From: Bacillus sp. EB106-08-02-XG196
GTDB lineage: Bacteria > Bacillota > Bacilli > Bacillales > Cytobacillaceae
Length of the DNA stretch: 64,000 nt
Reading direction: 5' to 3'
Assembly: GCF_013396335.1 (NCBI RefSeq)
Contig: NZ_JABWSY010000008.1
Location: 1-64,000 of the forward strand
In this document: in pieces, positions 51,810 through 60,182 of the stretch
Numbering within the stretch: position 1 is the first letter of the stretch
Layout of the letters: the number at the start of each line of letters is the position of its first letter
Program-made: the position numbers and the translations under genes
Notes under the pieces: generated by a model
Told to the model about the DNA's origin: nothing
What the model saw: only the letters and a program-made list of their open reading frames with translations
Databases searched by the model: none

Positions 51810-53387
51810 GTGAATATTCAAAAGATCCATAGTAAAAATGTTGTGTTAACCCGTATTTTATGGGGCTGCTTTATCCTGTGTATGTTCGTCCAAATTTTAA
51901 AACAAAAAGATCCTATTTTTATCAGTATCCTCTTCGGCACCGGGATTTTAGTATGTGGAACCATTTCCATTTTCGTTTTCAAAAAACTTTTTATTAAGCA
52001 AACCATGTATTTATGTGTATTCGGGATGTCATTTGTTACATATGTACTTATAGATAATGAACCTGTAATATCTAATTTCTATCTCATTTTTTTAGTCATT
52101 TTTATTTTAACTATATATCATGATTACCGCCCAGTCATTTTAATGAGCATCCTTAGTATTTTTATAGGGGCCTATTTTTATCAATTCGAAGAGCGTCTTA
52201 ATTATTCTCATCACAAAGGTGACTTTTTTTACTTTTTATTTACACTTTCTGTTACCTTTCTAGTCGCTTTTCTGCAAATTCGCTATAGCAAAGCAGTAGA
52301 AAGAGATGATAATGCGAAAAAGGAAGAAGTAAGAAAGGACAATGAACAACAAATTTTAGCCCTAATCAATTCAATGCCCGATTTAATTTATATTCAGGAT
52401 GGCACAGGAAGATTTATTGAAATGAATCAATATGCTAAAGCCTTATTTAAATTGGAAAACATTGATTATAGGAATAAAAATCTAGACGAACTTTTTTCCA
52501 AAAATGAATGGTTTAGAAATTTTCAAAATTGCTTTTCGAACGATGAGATTTCTTGGGAGAAAGGCACTCCCAATCGATCCGAGTTAGACCTGTCTAGAGA
52601 AAATCAATTCTCCGCTATTTTCGATATCATAAAGGTTCCTACTTTTTTTTCAGACGGCAGCAGGAAAAATCTATTAGTGATAGGCCGTGATATTACAGAA
52701 CAAAAGAAGGCATATGACCTATTATTAAGATCAGAAAAGCTTTCTGTCGTAGGTGAGCTTGCTGCTGGTGTTGCCCATGAAATACGAAACCCTCTCACTT
52801 CAATAAAAGGTTTTTTGCAGTTAGCGAATCAAAACGGGGAATTTGATCGCCAGTACGTACAAATCATGTTAATGGAAATATCGAGAATGGAGTCAATTGT
52901 TTCCGAATACTTATCATTAGCGAAACCAAACCAAAACTCGCCAACATCTCTTCAAAATATGGATACGCTCGTCAGAAATGTGATTACTCTTTTTGAGAGT
53001 CAAACAAACTTGAGAAATATTACGATTCATTCAGAATTAGATCATTCTTACCAAATAATGTGTAATCCTAATGAAATTAAACAAGTGCTTATTAATTTAT
53101 TTCAAAATGCGATTGAAGCCATTGGAAGTAATGGGGACATTTTTATCTATTTGCGGTATGTCCCAGAAGGTGGAGTAGAGATTATCTTTATTGACAATGG
53201 ATGCGGGATTGAGAAAGAACGATTAAAGAAGATCGGTGAACCATTTTTTTCAACCAAGGAAAAGGGAACAGGGCTGGGATTATTAACTTCCAACCGTATT
53301 ATTGATAAACATCATGGAACGATAGAGATTGATAGTGAAGTAAATAAAGGGACCGAAGTAAGAGTTTTTTTGCCTACTAGCAGCTAA
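51810..53387 (+). CDS. Orphan PAS-containing sensor histidine kinase (Kin-like)
   Basis: This 525-residue protein has six membrane helices (about residues 10-165), a PAS domain (about 180-300; LINSMPDLIYIQDGTGRFIEMN) and a HisKA domain with the H-box AAGVAHEIRNPLTSIKGF (about 318-335). A HATPase_c domain follows (NLFQNAIEAIG, DNGCGIEKER, GTGLGLLTSNRI). No response regulator is adjacent. The H-box is of the type found in sporulation kinases that feed Spo0F, so that role is a reasonable guess. GTG at 51810 has AGAGGTGA upstream; the ATG at 51768 lacks a site. Confidence 0.83.
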   Translation: MNIQKIHSKNVVLTRILWGCFILCMFVQILKQKDPIFISILFGTGILVCGTISIFVFKKLFIKQTMYLCVFGMSFVTYVLIDNEPVISNFYLIFLVIFILTIYHDYRPVILMSILSIFIGAYFYQFEERLNYSHHKGDFFYFLFTLSVTFLVAFLQIRYSKAVERDDNAKKEEVRKDNEQQILALINSMPDLIYIQDGTGRFIEMNQYAKALFKLENIDYRNKNLDELFSKNEWFRNFQNCFSNDEISWEKGTPNRSELDLSRENQFSAIFDIIKVPTFFSDGSRKNLLVIGRDITEQKKAYDLLLRSEKLSVVGELAAGVAHEIRNPLTSIKGFLQLANQNGEFDRQYVQIMLMEISRMESIVSEYLSLAKPNQNSPTSLQNMDTLVRNVITLFESQTNLRNITIHSELDHSYQIMCNPNEIKQVLINLFQNAIEAIGSNGDIFIYLRYVPEGGVEIIFIDNGCGIEKERLKKIGEPFFSTKEKGTGLGLLTSNRIIDKHHGTIEIDSEVNKGTEVRVFLPTSS

Positions 53388-53417
53388 TTTTGGTGCAACA
53401 ACAAACTTCATGCAATT

Positions 53418-53505
53418 AACAGCACCTCTCCAACTCTTTGGAGAAGGTGCTGTTTTGATGTTTGGAAAAACCTAAGTGGAAGGACCAGAAGAACCGTCCC
53501 CATGG
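53418..53505. repeat. Terminator plus half REP cassette, copy 9
   Basis: A strong hairpin AACAGCACCT ... AGGTGCTGTTTTG (53418-53456) terminates the kinase gene. It is followed by GGACCAGAAGAACCGTCCCCATGG (one REP arm; split here by position 53481-53504). The same hairpin plus arm recurs at 55614-55702. Confidence 0.7.
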
Positions 53506-53530
53506 TTTTCATGGTTTTACCTAACACTGT

Positions 53531-54493
53531 TTATGGGCAGAATAATCTTAATCTCTTTTGTAAACCTTCGTAAATTTCTACCGGCATTTCCTTGATTTTA
53601 ATATCATCACCTAGAAAAAGCAGCCAATTTGTTATTTCCGTCAATTCTTCGGGATGATTAACATTGATAAAAGTCTTTAATATGGCTGTAGCTTGGTAAG
53701 GATTCGTATAGGAAATGGTAAATTTTAAAGGGTGGTATTTTCTAAACTGGGCAATCGCTTTTGGACCGAGCTCAAGGACAAGGTTGATTACTTCTTCCTG
53801 CTTACGTAGTTTTTCTAAAATCTTTTTCCTACTCCATCTTTTATTCGTTGGGCAGGGTTGAACATCGGTGAGATTGTCGACATGAAAAATATGCTTCTTT
53901 TCTTCCTTTAGGTCAAAGCCTTCAATCAGCCACAGGCTTTTTTCACGATAAAGGTTTAAGAGATAAATGGGATAAGACTTTATGACTTTCCCTTCTTTAA
54001 TGGTAATCAATAAATACCGGTCCAAAAGCAGGTTTTGGATGAGTTTTTCTAACATCGGATGTGGGAGATCTGATAGGTCAAGCAGGTCAGGATTATTCGG
54101 GTTGGTCCCTTCAAATAGCAAGATTTGATTTAATAGAACAAGGTCATCCTGCTGGTTTTCTGAAATGAGGCCTAGTAACTTCTCAGCTAAAGACTGACGA
54201 CTATTTAGATAGGGGAGCTGTTGGTTTCTCGTGGCCATAAAGGCTATAAAAAGAGCTTTAACCTCATTATCGGTAAAGCGGACATGTGGCAGGACAGAAT
54301 TGTGCATGACAAAATATCCCCCATCCCTTCCCACTTCAGCAACAAGCGGCATCCCCATGGCTTCAATTTCTCTGATATCTCTAATAGCCGTTGAACGAGA
54401 GATGTTAAATTCCTGCATGATTTCAGAAATGGTAAAGTGGGAGCGATTGTTGATATAACGCATGATGATATTAATCCGTTCAACTTTTTTCAT
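53531..54493 (-). CDS. HTH/WYL-domain transcriptional regulator (YafY-like)
   Basis: This 320-residue protein has an N-terminal HTH_11 domain (about residues 5-60; FTISEIMQEFNISRSTAIRDI) and a WYL-type ligand domain (about 140-310), with a WCX-like C-terminus. The WYL signature appears degenerate (LLNLYREKSLWLIEGFDL). It is divergent from a GyrI-like gene and an unknown gene, 96 bp away, and probably controls them. The start is ATG. Confidence 0.82.
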   Translation of the reverse strand: MKKVERINIIMRYINNRSHFTISEIMQEFNISRSTAIRDIREIEAMGMPLVAEVGRDGGYFVMHNSVLPHVRFTDNEVKALFIAFMATRNQQLPYLNSRQSLAEKLLGLISENQQDDLVLLNQILLFEGTNPNNPDLLDLSDLPHPMLEKLIQNLLLDRYLLITIKEGKVIKSYPIYLLNLYREKSLWLIEGFDLKEEKKHIFHVDNLTDVQPCPTNKRWSRKKILEKLRKQEEVINLVLELGPKAIAQFRKYHPLKFTISYTNPYQATAILKTFINVNHPEELTEITNWLLFLGDDIKIKEMPVEIYEGLQKRLRLFCP

Positions 54494-54601
54494 TTAGCTG
54501 CGCACTCCTAAACAGTATCACTTTTTGACATGGTTTAAGATTATTATAAACTCAGTAAGTGAAAAGACAAATTAATTTTAAAAAAAAGGATGGTTTTGAA
54601 T

Positions 54602-55081
54602 ATGGCAGATTATATTTTAGAAGAAAAAGATAGCTTTACGGTTTTAGGTTTTGGAACCGAGCTTAAAAGTGATTACACAGACTATGCCGGCATTATGAAG
54701 GAAAAGTCAGACTTTTGGCATGCCGTCAAACAAGATGGAACGCTTGACACTTTAAAAGCTATAGCTACAAACGACTACATTTTTGCCGTGAACGAAGCAG
54801 TGAATAACAAAATGATGCACTATGCTGGCGTTATGACAGAGAAAACGTTACCGGAAGCAACTAGAGTGATCCAATTTCCTAAAGGGGAATACCTCGTTGT
54901 GAAAGGCGTAGCGAATACGTCTGAAGAGTTGAGTAATATGCTGACTGGCATAGCCTTTGGCCAAGCCTTGCCTGAAGCAAGTGATGTTGCCTATGTTGGC
55001 GGGCCAAATGCATCGGTTGAGATGGGGCAGCGCAATGGTTTAGTCTTTGGTGAAATGTGGATTCCGGTTGTTAGGAAGTAG
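54602..55081 (+). CDS. GyrI-like/effector-binding domain protein
   Basis: This protein of about 159 residues resembles the SHS2-type effector-binding (GyrI-like, AraC-effector) fold. The mid-protein segment DYIFAVNEAVNNKMMHYAGVMT and IQFPKGEYLVVKGVA are typical of the beta-strand core. Such proteins bind small hydrophobic or cationic ligands. It is divergent from the WYL regulator and followed 22 bases later by a gene of unknown function. The start could also be TTG at 54596 or ATG at 54590; spacing from AAAGGA is awkward for all three. Confidence 0.65.
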   Translation: MADYILEEKDSFTVLGFGTELKSDYTDYAGIMKEKSDFWHAVKQDGTLDTLKAIATNDYIFAVNEAVNNKMMHYAGVMTEKTLPEATRVIQFPKGEYLVVKGVANTSEELSNMLTGIAFGQALPEASDVAYVGGPNASVEMGQRNGLVFGEMWIPVVRK

Positions 55082-55103
55082 CTAGAGATAAGGAGAGTTG
55101 GAA

Positions 55104-55571
55104 ATGTCCTATATCGTAGATTTTAAAACTGTTTCGACAGTTGGTTTGGAGTCTTCTCCTGTTGCAGAAACGCTTGCTGGTTTACGCGCGAATGAAGCCC
55201 GTTATTTTATGACCAAATATAAGCATGAATTTACCGTTGAACCCGCTAGTGAAAGCCAAGAAACCATTGATTATGTGAACCAAATTTTGAAAAAAGAACG
55301 GGATATTGAGTTTGCGGCCAAACCTTTAGAAACGTCGCGTTTCCAAGTTGAAAATATCAATTGGGCTTACGTCTTTTATGAGGATGGTCTTGAGGTCAAC
55401 GTCCTGTATACGATTGATGGCCCTAAGCCGAAGCGGGCCGTTGGTTTTAAGCTTTCTGAGGGTATGGAGGTACCAAAGGAGTTAGAAGGGAAGTTTAAGT
55501 TTGCCAGGCAGAAGTCTAAACTAGCAGGAACAATAAGAGGCTCGTTTTTTGTCATTAAAGGAGAATATTAA
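55104..55571 (+). CDS. Soluble protein, unknown, in operon with the GyrI-like gene
   Basis: This 155-residue protein is charged, without a signal peptide or membrane helix. It shows an alpha/beta pattern ending GSFFVIKGEY. AAGGAGAG lies 8 bases before the ATG at 55104. No family is recognised. Operon position links it to the effector-binding protein and WYL regulator. A hairpin terminator follows at 55614. Confidence 0.6.
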   Translation: MSYIVDFKTVSTVGLESSPVAETLAGLRANEARYFMTKYKHEFTVEPASESQETIDYVNQILKKERDIEFAAKPLETSRFQVENINWAYVFYEDGLEVNVLYTIDGPKPKRAVGFKLSEGMEVPKELEGKFKFARQKSKLAGTIRGSFFVIKGEY

Positions 55572-55613
55572 CGGAAGCAAAGGCAATGTTCATCTAGGGA
55601 TTCCAATAAACAA

Positions 55614-55702
55614 AACAGCACCTCTCATACTATTTAGAGAAGGTGCTGTTACTATTTTCGGAAAAAGCCTCAGGAAAGACCAGCAGAACTGTCCCCATGG
55701 TT
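55614..55702. repeat. Terminator plus half REP cassette, copy 10
   Basis: The hairpin AACAGCACCT ... AGGTGCTGTT (55614-55650) is followed by AAGACCAGCAGAACTGTCCCC (approximate arm, 55675-55697). The order and spacing match the cassette at 53418. The arm encodes the last residues of the converging DoxX gene. Confidence 0.7.
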
Positions 55703-56155
55703 TTTTTGCTTTTTTAAATATGGGATAACATATCTATCAAGGCCGTAGTAATACCTCCCTTTTCCAATAAATAATAGAATCATCGCTACTGCGAAAAACT
55801 TTGAATCCGGGCTGGATAATCCAACACCCGCCATAATAAAGTTAATATTCATGAAGGCACCTGCGATTAATGCTGGAATGGTCACGAACCCTAAAATTAA
55901 TCCTAAGCCAACAAGAAATTCTCCCCACGGGATAAGGATGTTAAAAAATTCTATATTTGGTAACGCAAATCCTTCGAGAAATCCGGCATACCAACCTGGG
56001 ACGGTAGGATTTGAAATAGCGCCTTGTAAAAATCCACTTACTTCAAATCCAGATGTAATTTTATAATAACCTGCTTCGATCCATTGAAGTCCTAACCAAA
56101 TGCGTAATACTGTCCAAACGAATGCTATTTTTGTTCCATTTATATGTTTTCTCAT
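55670..56155 (-). CDS. DoxX family membrane protein
   Basis: This 161-residue protein has four membrane helices typical of DoxX/DoxD proteins: WTVLRIWLGLQWIEAGYYKI at the start, NILIPWGEFLVGLGLILGF near residue 72, and MNINFIMAG near 102. Relatives take part in thiol/quinone redox balance or, in archaea, thiosulfate oxidation; the role here is unknown. Its C-terminal 9 or so residues (HGDSSAGLS) are read from a REP arm. AAGGAG precedes the ATG, and overlapping palindromes lie just upstream. Confidence 0.8.
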   Translation of the reverse strand: MRKHINGTKIAFVWTVLRIWLGLQWIEAGYYKITSGFEVSGFLQGAISNPTVPGWYAGFLEGFALPNIEFFNILIPWGEFLVGLGLILGFVTIPALIAGAFMNINFIMAGVGLSSPDSKFFAVAMILLFIGKGRYYYGLDRYVIPYLKKQKNHGDSSAGLS

Positions 56156-56175
56156 AATGTGTTTCTCCTTTTAAT

Positions 56176-56198
56176 TGTGAATCACTTCACATATGTGA
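56176..56198 (-). promoter_or_regulatory. Overlapping palindromes upstream of DoxX
   Basis: TGTGA-N6-TCACA (56176-56191), a CRP/Fnr-like form, overlaps TCACATATGTGA (56187-56198), a perfect 12-bp palindrome. They lie directly upstream of the ribosome site. The binding protein is unknown. The rest of the 56156-56517 gap is AT-rich with a terminator near 56442. Confidence 0.45.
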
Positions 56199-56441
56199 TT
56201 AGATTTTTCCTAATATGCTGCAGCTTTTTATGTAGTATTTCACTTAAATTTCTGCACGTAAAATACTTATTTCTTAATTTTCTCCTCCGCTAGCCACCTG
56301 TCAAAATGTTATTGCCTTCTCTTTTAAAATAATCCAGATTTTATCATGTTCTTCTTTCTCCTTTAACCTTTTATACGCTTATTTTAACGAGCCAAATCAT
56401 CTATTACCTTGATTTAGGTCAATATTGTACTTAATTAAAAA

Positions 56442-56468
56442 TGTCCTTCATCCACTGGATGAAGGACA
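56442..56468 (-). terminator. Hairpin downstream of the YxjI-like pseudogene
   Basis: TGTCCTTCATCCA / GGATGAAGGACA, a perfect stem with a two-base loop; an A run on the plus strand serves as T run for minus-strand transcripts. Confidence 0.75.
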
Positions 56469-56517
56469 AATGATTGGTTTATGATAACCGTCAGCCTTTA
56501 CTATTTATACTCCGAAG

Positions 56518-57015
56518 TTAAGTTATCGTTGCAGAAGAAGCAGCTGCTTGGTCAGCCTTCACACAATCAATGGCTACAACGAGTGCAATCATAATGGTTT
56601 CCATCTTTTCGTCCAATATTTGTATCTTGTAGCTATCTCCCCAAGTGAACCACTCCTTGCTCACTTGACCTGCGACTTCACCATGCTGTAAAACCTGAAA
56701 ATCCATATCCCACCAATTACCATGTACTTCAATGCCTGCACCATCAATGGAATAGCGTGCTTTTAAGAAGGAAAACTCCTTCCTAATCGTTAGCACCTCT
56801 CGACCATTCACCTCAACAAAAAACTTCGGTAAAAAGCTGAACGCCTTTTTCGTAATGAGTGCTACTTCATCTCTTGTAGTATTCATAATGGAGAAAGTCT
56901 TGGGAATTTGCATAAAACTGCCCTCCACGTAATATACATCCTTCTCCTACTCATCCTTTACTGTAAATTTGCCACTAAGACTGAAGACCTTCTGCTTTAT
57001 ATACAGTTGCTTCAT
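56518..57015 (-). pseudogene. LURP-one-related (YxjI-like) gene with an in-frame nonsense codon
   Basis: Reading from the ATG at 57015, which has GGGAGGG 6 bases upstream, gives MKQLYIKQKVFSLSGKFTVK, then D-E, a TAG at 56949-56947, then EKDVYYVEGSFMQIPKTFSI in the same frame to the stop at 56518. The family (B. subtilis YxjI, about 160 residues) needs this N-terminal strand, so the gene is broken by one change, probably CAG to TAG. A restart at ATG 56913 (GGAGGG, 7 bases) could give 131 residues: the C-terminal tubby-like barrel without its first strands. Function of intact members is unclear. Confidence 0.85.
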
Positions 57016-57166
57016 ATTATACCCTCCCTCTTATCAGAATTTTATCAATAAACAGAGTATTTCAACATTTCCACCACTTTACAATCGTATCATATATAAT
57101 GATTAATAAATTCCTGATTTTCAGTAGGTTTTGGTTAATTTCATTATAAAAAGATGGGGGAATAGC

Positions 57167-57952
57167 ATGAAGGTATTCAATAAAGTTATTGTTGTAACGG
57201 GTGCTGGCGGCGGAATTGGGAGAGAACTAGTTTGCCAGCTTTTAGAAAAAGGAGCTATAGTCGCAGCCATCCTCCACAAATCCGGGCTTGAGGAAATAAA
57301 GTCATTAGCAACCGTCTATGGTGACAAAATTTCAATACACTTTGCCAATATAGCTAACAGAGATGATGTAGAAAAGCTTCCAGAAGAAATCCTTGCCGTT
57401 CACAGATGCATAGATGGATTGATTAATAATGCAGGAATTATTCAACCGTTCCATAGCGTGAATGATCTTGATTATGAACAAATTCAAAGGGTCATGGATG
57501 TAAACTTTTACGGTACGCTCTATATGTGTAAATCGTTTTTACCACACCTTTTAAATCGACCCGAAGCTCACATTACAAATGTTTCAAGCATGGGTGGATT
57601 TCTTCCTGTGCCACACCAAACGATTTACACAGCTTCAAAAGCAGCCGTCAAAATGTTAACAGAAGGCCTTCATTTAGAGCTTAGAGATACCAATGTTGGC
57701 GTAACCGTCGTCTTTCCTGGAGGAGTCGACACGAACATTGTCCAAAATGCTGGAATTGAAATAACAGGCGTTGAAAGCCATTCATATAAGATGCTCAGCC
57801 CAAATGAAGCAGCTGCCATCATTATTAAAGGGATGGAAAATAAAAAATACCGAGTATTAGCCGGAAACGATGCAAAAATAATGGACTTTTTATATCGACT
57901 AAATCCGAAAAAAGCAACGGACATCATTGCTAAAAAGATAAAAACACTTTAG
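57167..57952 (+). CDS. Short-chain dehydrogenase/reductase
   Basis: This 261-residue classical SDR has the cofactor motif VVTGAGGGIGRELVCQLLEK (about residues 8-27), NNAGIIQPF (about 86), catalytic Ser in NVSSMGGF (about 138) and YTASKAAVKM (about 152). Substrate is unknown. GGGGGA lies 6 bases before the ATG at 57167, better than the TTG at 57131. It is monocistronic; a tandem repeat array begins shortly after. Confidence 0.87.
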   Translation: MKVFNKVIVVTGAGGGIGRELVCQLLEKGAIVAAILHKSGLEEIKSLATVYGDKISIHFANIANRDDVEKLPEEILAVHRCIDGLINNAGIIQPFHSVNDLDYEQIQRVMDVNFYGTLYMCKSFLPHLLNRPEAHITNVSSMGGFLPVPHQTIYTASKAAVKMLTEGLHLELRDTNVGVTVVFPGGVDTNIVQNAGIEITGVESHSYKMLSPNEAAAIIIKGMENKKYRVLAGNDAKIMDFLYRLNPKKATDIIAKKIKTL

Positions 57953-57986
57953 AAAAAAGAATGACCGCCCACCCTTCTATGAATAT

Positions 57987-58018
57987 TTTTCGTAAACTTT
58001 GTTGCTTTCTGTACAAAT
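57987..58018. repeat. 32-bp leader shared with array A
   Basis: This segment (TTTTCGTAAACTTTGTTGCT then TTCTGTACAAAT) is identical to 38154-38185. In both places it stands directly before a 52-bp tandem array. Confidence 0.88.
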
Positions 58019-58029
58019 TACGCTAAATT

Positions 58030-58562
58030 AATCGCTACTTCGGACAAGTTTGATGAACTTTAGAGTCATGGTGTCCGAACCAGAGGTGACTTCAGACAAG
58101 TTTGATGAATTTAAGAGTCGTGGTGTCCGAACCAGAGGTGACTTCAGACAAGTTTGATGAATCTAAGAGTCATGGTGTCCGAACCAGAGGTGACTTCAGA
58201 CTAGCTTGATGAATCTAAGAGTCTTGGTGTCCGAACCAGAGGCGACTTCAGACTAGCTTGATGAATCTAAGAGTCTTGGTGTCCGAACCAGAGGCGACTT
58301 CAGACTAGCTTGATGAACTTAAGAGTCATGGTGTCCGAACCAGAGGCGACTTCAGACTAGCTTGATGAATTTAAGAGTCATGGTGTCCGAATCAGAGGTG
58401 ACTTCAGACAAGCTTGATGAATCTAAGAGTCATGGTGTCCGAACCAGAGGCGACTTCAGACTAGCTTGATGAATCTAAGAGTCATAGTGTCCGAACCAGA
58501 GGCGACTTCAGACTAGCTTGATGAATCTAAGAGTCATGGTGTCCGAACCAGAGGCGACTTAA
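58030..58562. repeat. 52-bp tandem repeat array B (ten units plus a partial)
   Basis: CTTC anchors occur every 52 bases from 58038 to 58506, with a partial unit at 58558. Units differ at a few positions (for example GACAAG/GACTAG, CAT/CTT), and neighbouring units share variants, which shows local duplication. The sequence is close to array A at 38190. Unlike array A, no terminal inverted repeats border it. The remainder up to 58664 (58563-58664) holds the promoter region of the next gene. Confidence 0.92.
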
Positions 58563-58664
58563 GCAAAAAACGTATTAACCAATAATAAAAACAAGCTCCT
58601 TATTCATTTTCATTCCCAAGTGTCTTTCCCAAACCTATGCTAATGAAAAAGAGGAGGAATCTAC

Positions 58665-59600
58665 ATGTATAGAAACCCATATTATTATTGGGTGCAACCC
58701 AATATGCCCATGTACTACAATGATTATTCGTATTTAAACACTCGCCAGCAAGTAACTGCCCAGGAGGTTATGCAGAGACTCCGTTCCCAACATAATAATT
58801 TATTTTCCCAGCTCGAACGTGCGGGAATGAACAGACAAATTACGGAATATGTTTTTCTTTTTATCGTTAATTACACGCTTAACCAGACAGACACGAATCA
58901 ATCGGCTACACAAATTTATCGACAGTTTCAAAGACAGGTACCATGGTTTCGCTTATTATTTACGCAATTGAATATACCGGAAAATACCATGGATCGTGTA
59001 TTAACGAGGGTCATTGAAATTGTATTGGATCTACTGAATTCCGATGGTGGTGGCGGTGGCGGTCAACCTGGCCAAGGCTGGTCAGGATGGGAAAGCCTTG
59101 GTGGCACATTAACCTCTGCACCTACTGTTTCCTCTTGGCAAAACAATCGTCTGGATGTCTTTGGCCGTGGCACAGACAATGCACTTTATCATATTTGGTG
59201 GGATGGCAGTAGATGGAGTAACTGGGAAAGCCTTGGCGGTGGGTTGACATCTGCTCCAGGTGCTGTTTCTTGGGGACCAAATCGAGGATTGGGAAGACCT
59301 TGGCGGTACATTAACCTCTGAACCCGCTGCGGTTTCCTGGAATCCAAACCGGATAGATGTTTTTGCAAGGGGACAAAATAATAATTTAATTCATAAATGG
59401 TGGAATGGCCGCTCTTGGAGCAATTGGGAGAACCTTGGAGGAACACTAACAAGTGCTCCAACCGTTTCCTCCAGACGTCCAAATCAATTGAAGGCAGCTT
59501 AACCTCAGCACCAGCCGCCGTCTCATGGGGACCAAATCGTACGGATGTCTTTGCCAGAGGACAAAATCAGGATTTAATCCATTTATGGCAAGGTCAATAA
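58665..59600 (+). pseudogene. PLL-like beta-propeller lectin gene, broken by two internal deletions
   Basis: AAGAGGAGG precedes ATG 58665. The first 125 residues form a Tyr/Gln/Asn-rich helical domain, then a Gly linker ([12 protein letters not shown]). Propeller repeats of the form W-E-x-L-G-G-x-L-T-S-A-P-x-x-x-S-W-x-x-N-R-x-D-V-F-x-R-G follow. The frame is lost at about 59285 and a stop comes at 59319; the repeats continue in the +1 frame from 59291 to about 59490, then in the original frame again to the stop at 59600. Both breaks fall just after CCAAATC in a repeat, where most of a blade is missing. The intact form would be a five-blade lectin-like protein. Confidence 0.8.
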
Positions 59601-59633
59601 GTAACATTTTCACAGGTGCGCTTCCAAGCGCAA

Positions 59634-59669
59634 TTAGAGGGTGCCCCTAACCTTTGGGGCACCCTCTAA
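59634..59669 (+). terminator. Terminator after the lectin pseudogene
   Basis: A perfect 14-bp stem TTAGAGGGTGCCCC / GGGGCACCCTCTAA, followed by a short T-rich stretch. Confidence 0.82.
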
Positions 59670-59767
59670 TTTACAGCATTTCTGTATATTAGGAATGAAG
59701 TCATCTTCGACAAATTCCTCCCCACATTATTAAATAAAAGCCTCAATTAGCAGCCATTACTACGAAA

Positions 59768-59787
59768 CTAATCAAACGTTTGATTAG
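59768..59787. promoter_or_regulatory. 20-bp palindromic site, copy 1
   Basis: CTAATCAAACGTTTGATTAG is a perfect palindrome of the type bound by TetR-family regulators. A related half-site TTAATCGTTTGATTAA lies 15 bp on (59803-59818), and ATAAACGTTTAATTA lies at about 59965. Identical or near-identical sites occur at 63709 and 63891. Confidence 0.65.
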
Positions 59788-60036
59788 CCAAAAATAAACC
59801 AATTAATCGTTTGATTAAAAATGGCTAAAACCCTTTTGGCAATAAACTCAAGCATGCTTACTAGAAAAATTCCTGTCGACGAACCAGTTCAGGCATCGAT
59901 AAATCTCCCCAATAATAATTCATAAAAACTAGTATTCTACAAAAATCCACACGTTTTGATATTACATAAACGTTTAATTAAAACCACACAGAGCACCTAT
60001 AAACAAAGAACTTCTGTTATTAAAATGGGGGGAAAT

Positions 60037-60123
60037 ATGTCGAACTTGAAACAGTGCCCCTCTGGTAAACCGTGGGGACGGTTCTCCTGGCCTTTTTCAC
60101 TTGTTTATTGGTTACAAAGGTAG
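60037..60123 (+). CDS. Possible 28-residue ORF running into a REP element
   Basis: GGGGGG lies four bases before an ATG, and the frame reads MSNLKQCPSGKPWGRFSWPF, then SLVYWLQR and a stop. The segment WGRF comes from the REP core, in the same frame as the ends of two upstream genes. The ORF may be a truncated remnant with a preserved ribosome site, or chance. The rest of the 59670-60067 stretch holds only palindromes. Confidence 0.25.
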   Translation: MSNLKQCPSGKPWGRFSWPFSLVYWLQR

Positions 60124-60182
60124 TGAGACTCTTACCAAGTAAGAATAACCAAAGAATTAGTCACGGAGAACCGGTCCCACGG
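60067..60182. repeat. REP-like element, long form, copy 11
   Basis: Outer arms ACCGTGGGGACGGTTCTCC and GGAGAACCGGTCCCACGG enclose an inner stem (GTTACAAAGGTAG ... CTTACCAAGTAAG, degenerate). The minus-strand methyltransferase gene ends inside the right arm. Confidence 0.82.

Noticed and set aside
56409-56422. FNR box TTGAT-N4-GTCAA
   Set aside because: This is the proteobacterial FNR form; bacilli use the TGTGA-type site, and no start codon lies nearby in a fitting position.
58030-58562. Tandem array as a CRISPR locus
   Set aside because: The whole 52-bp unit repeats with only point variants; there are no unique spacers and no cas genes.
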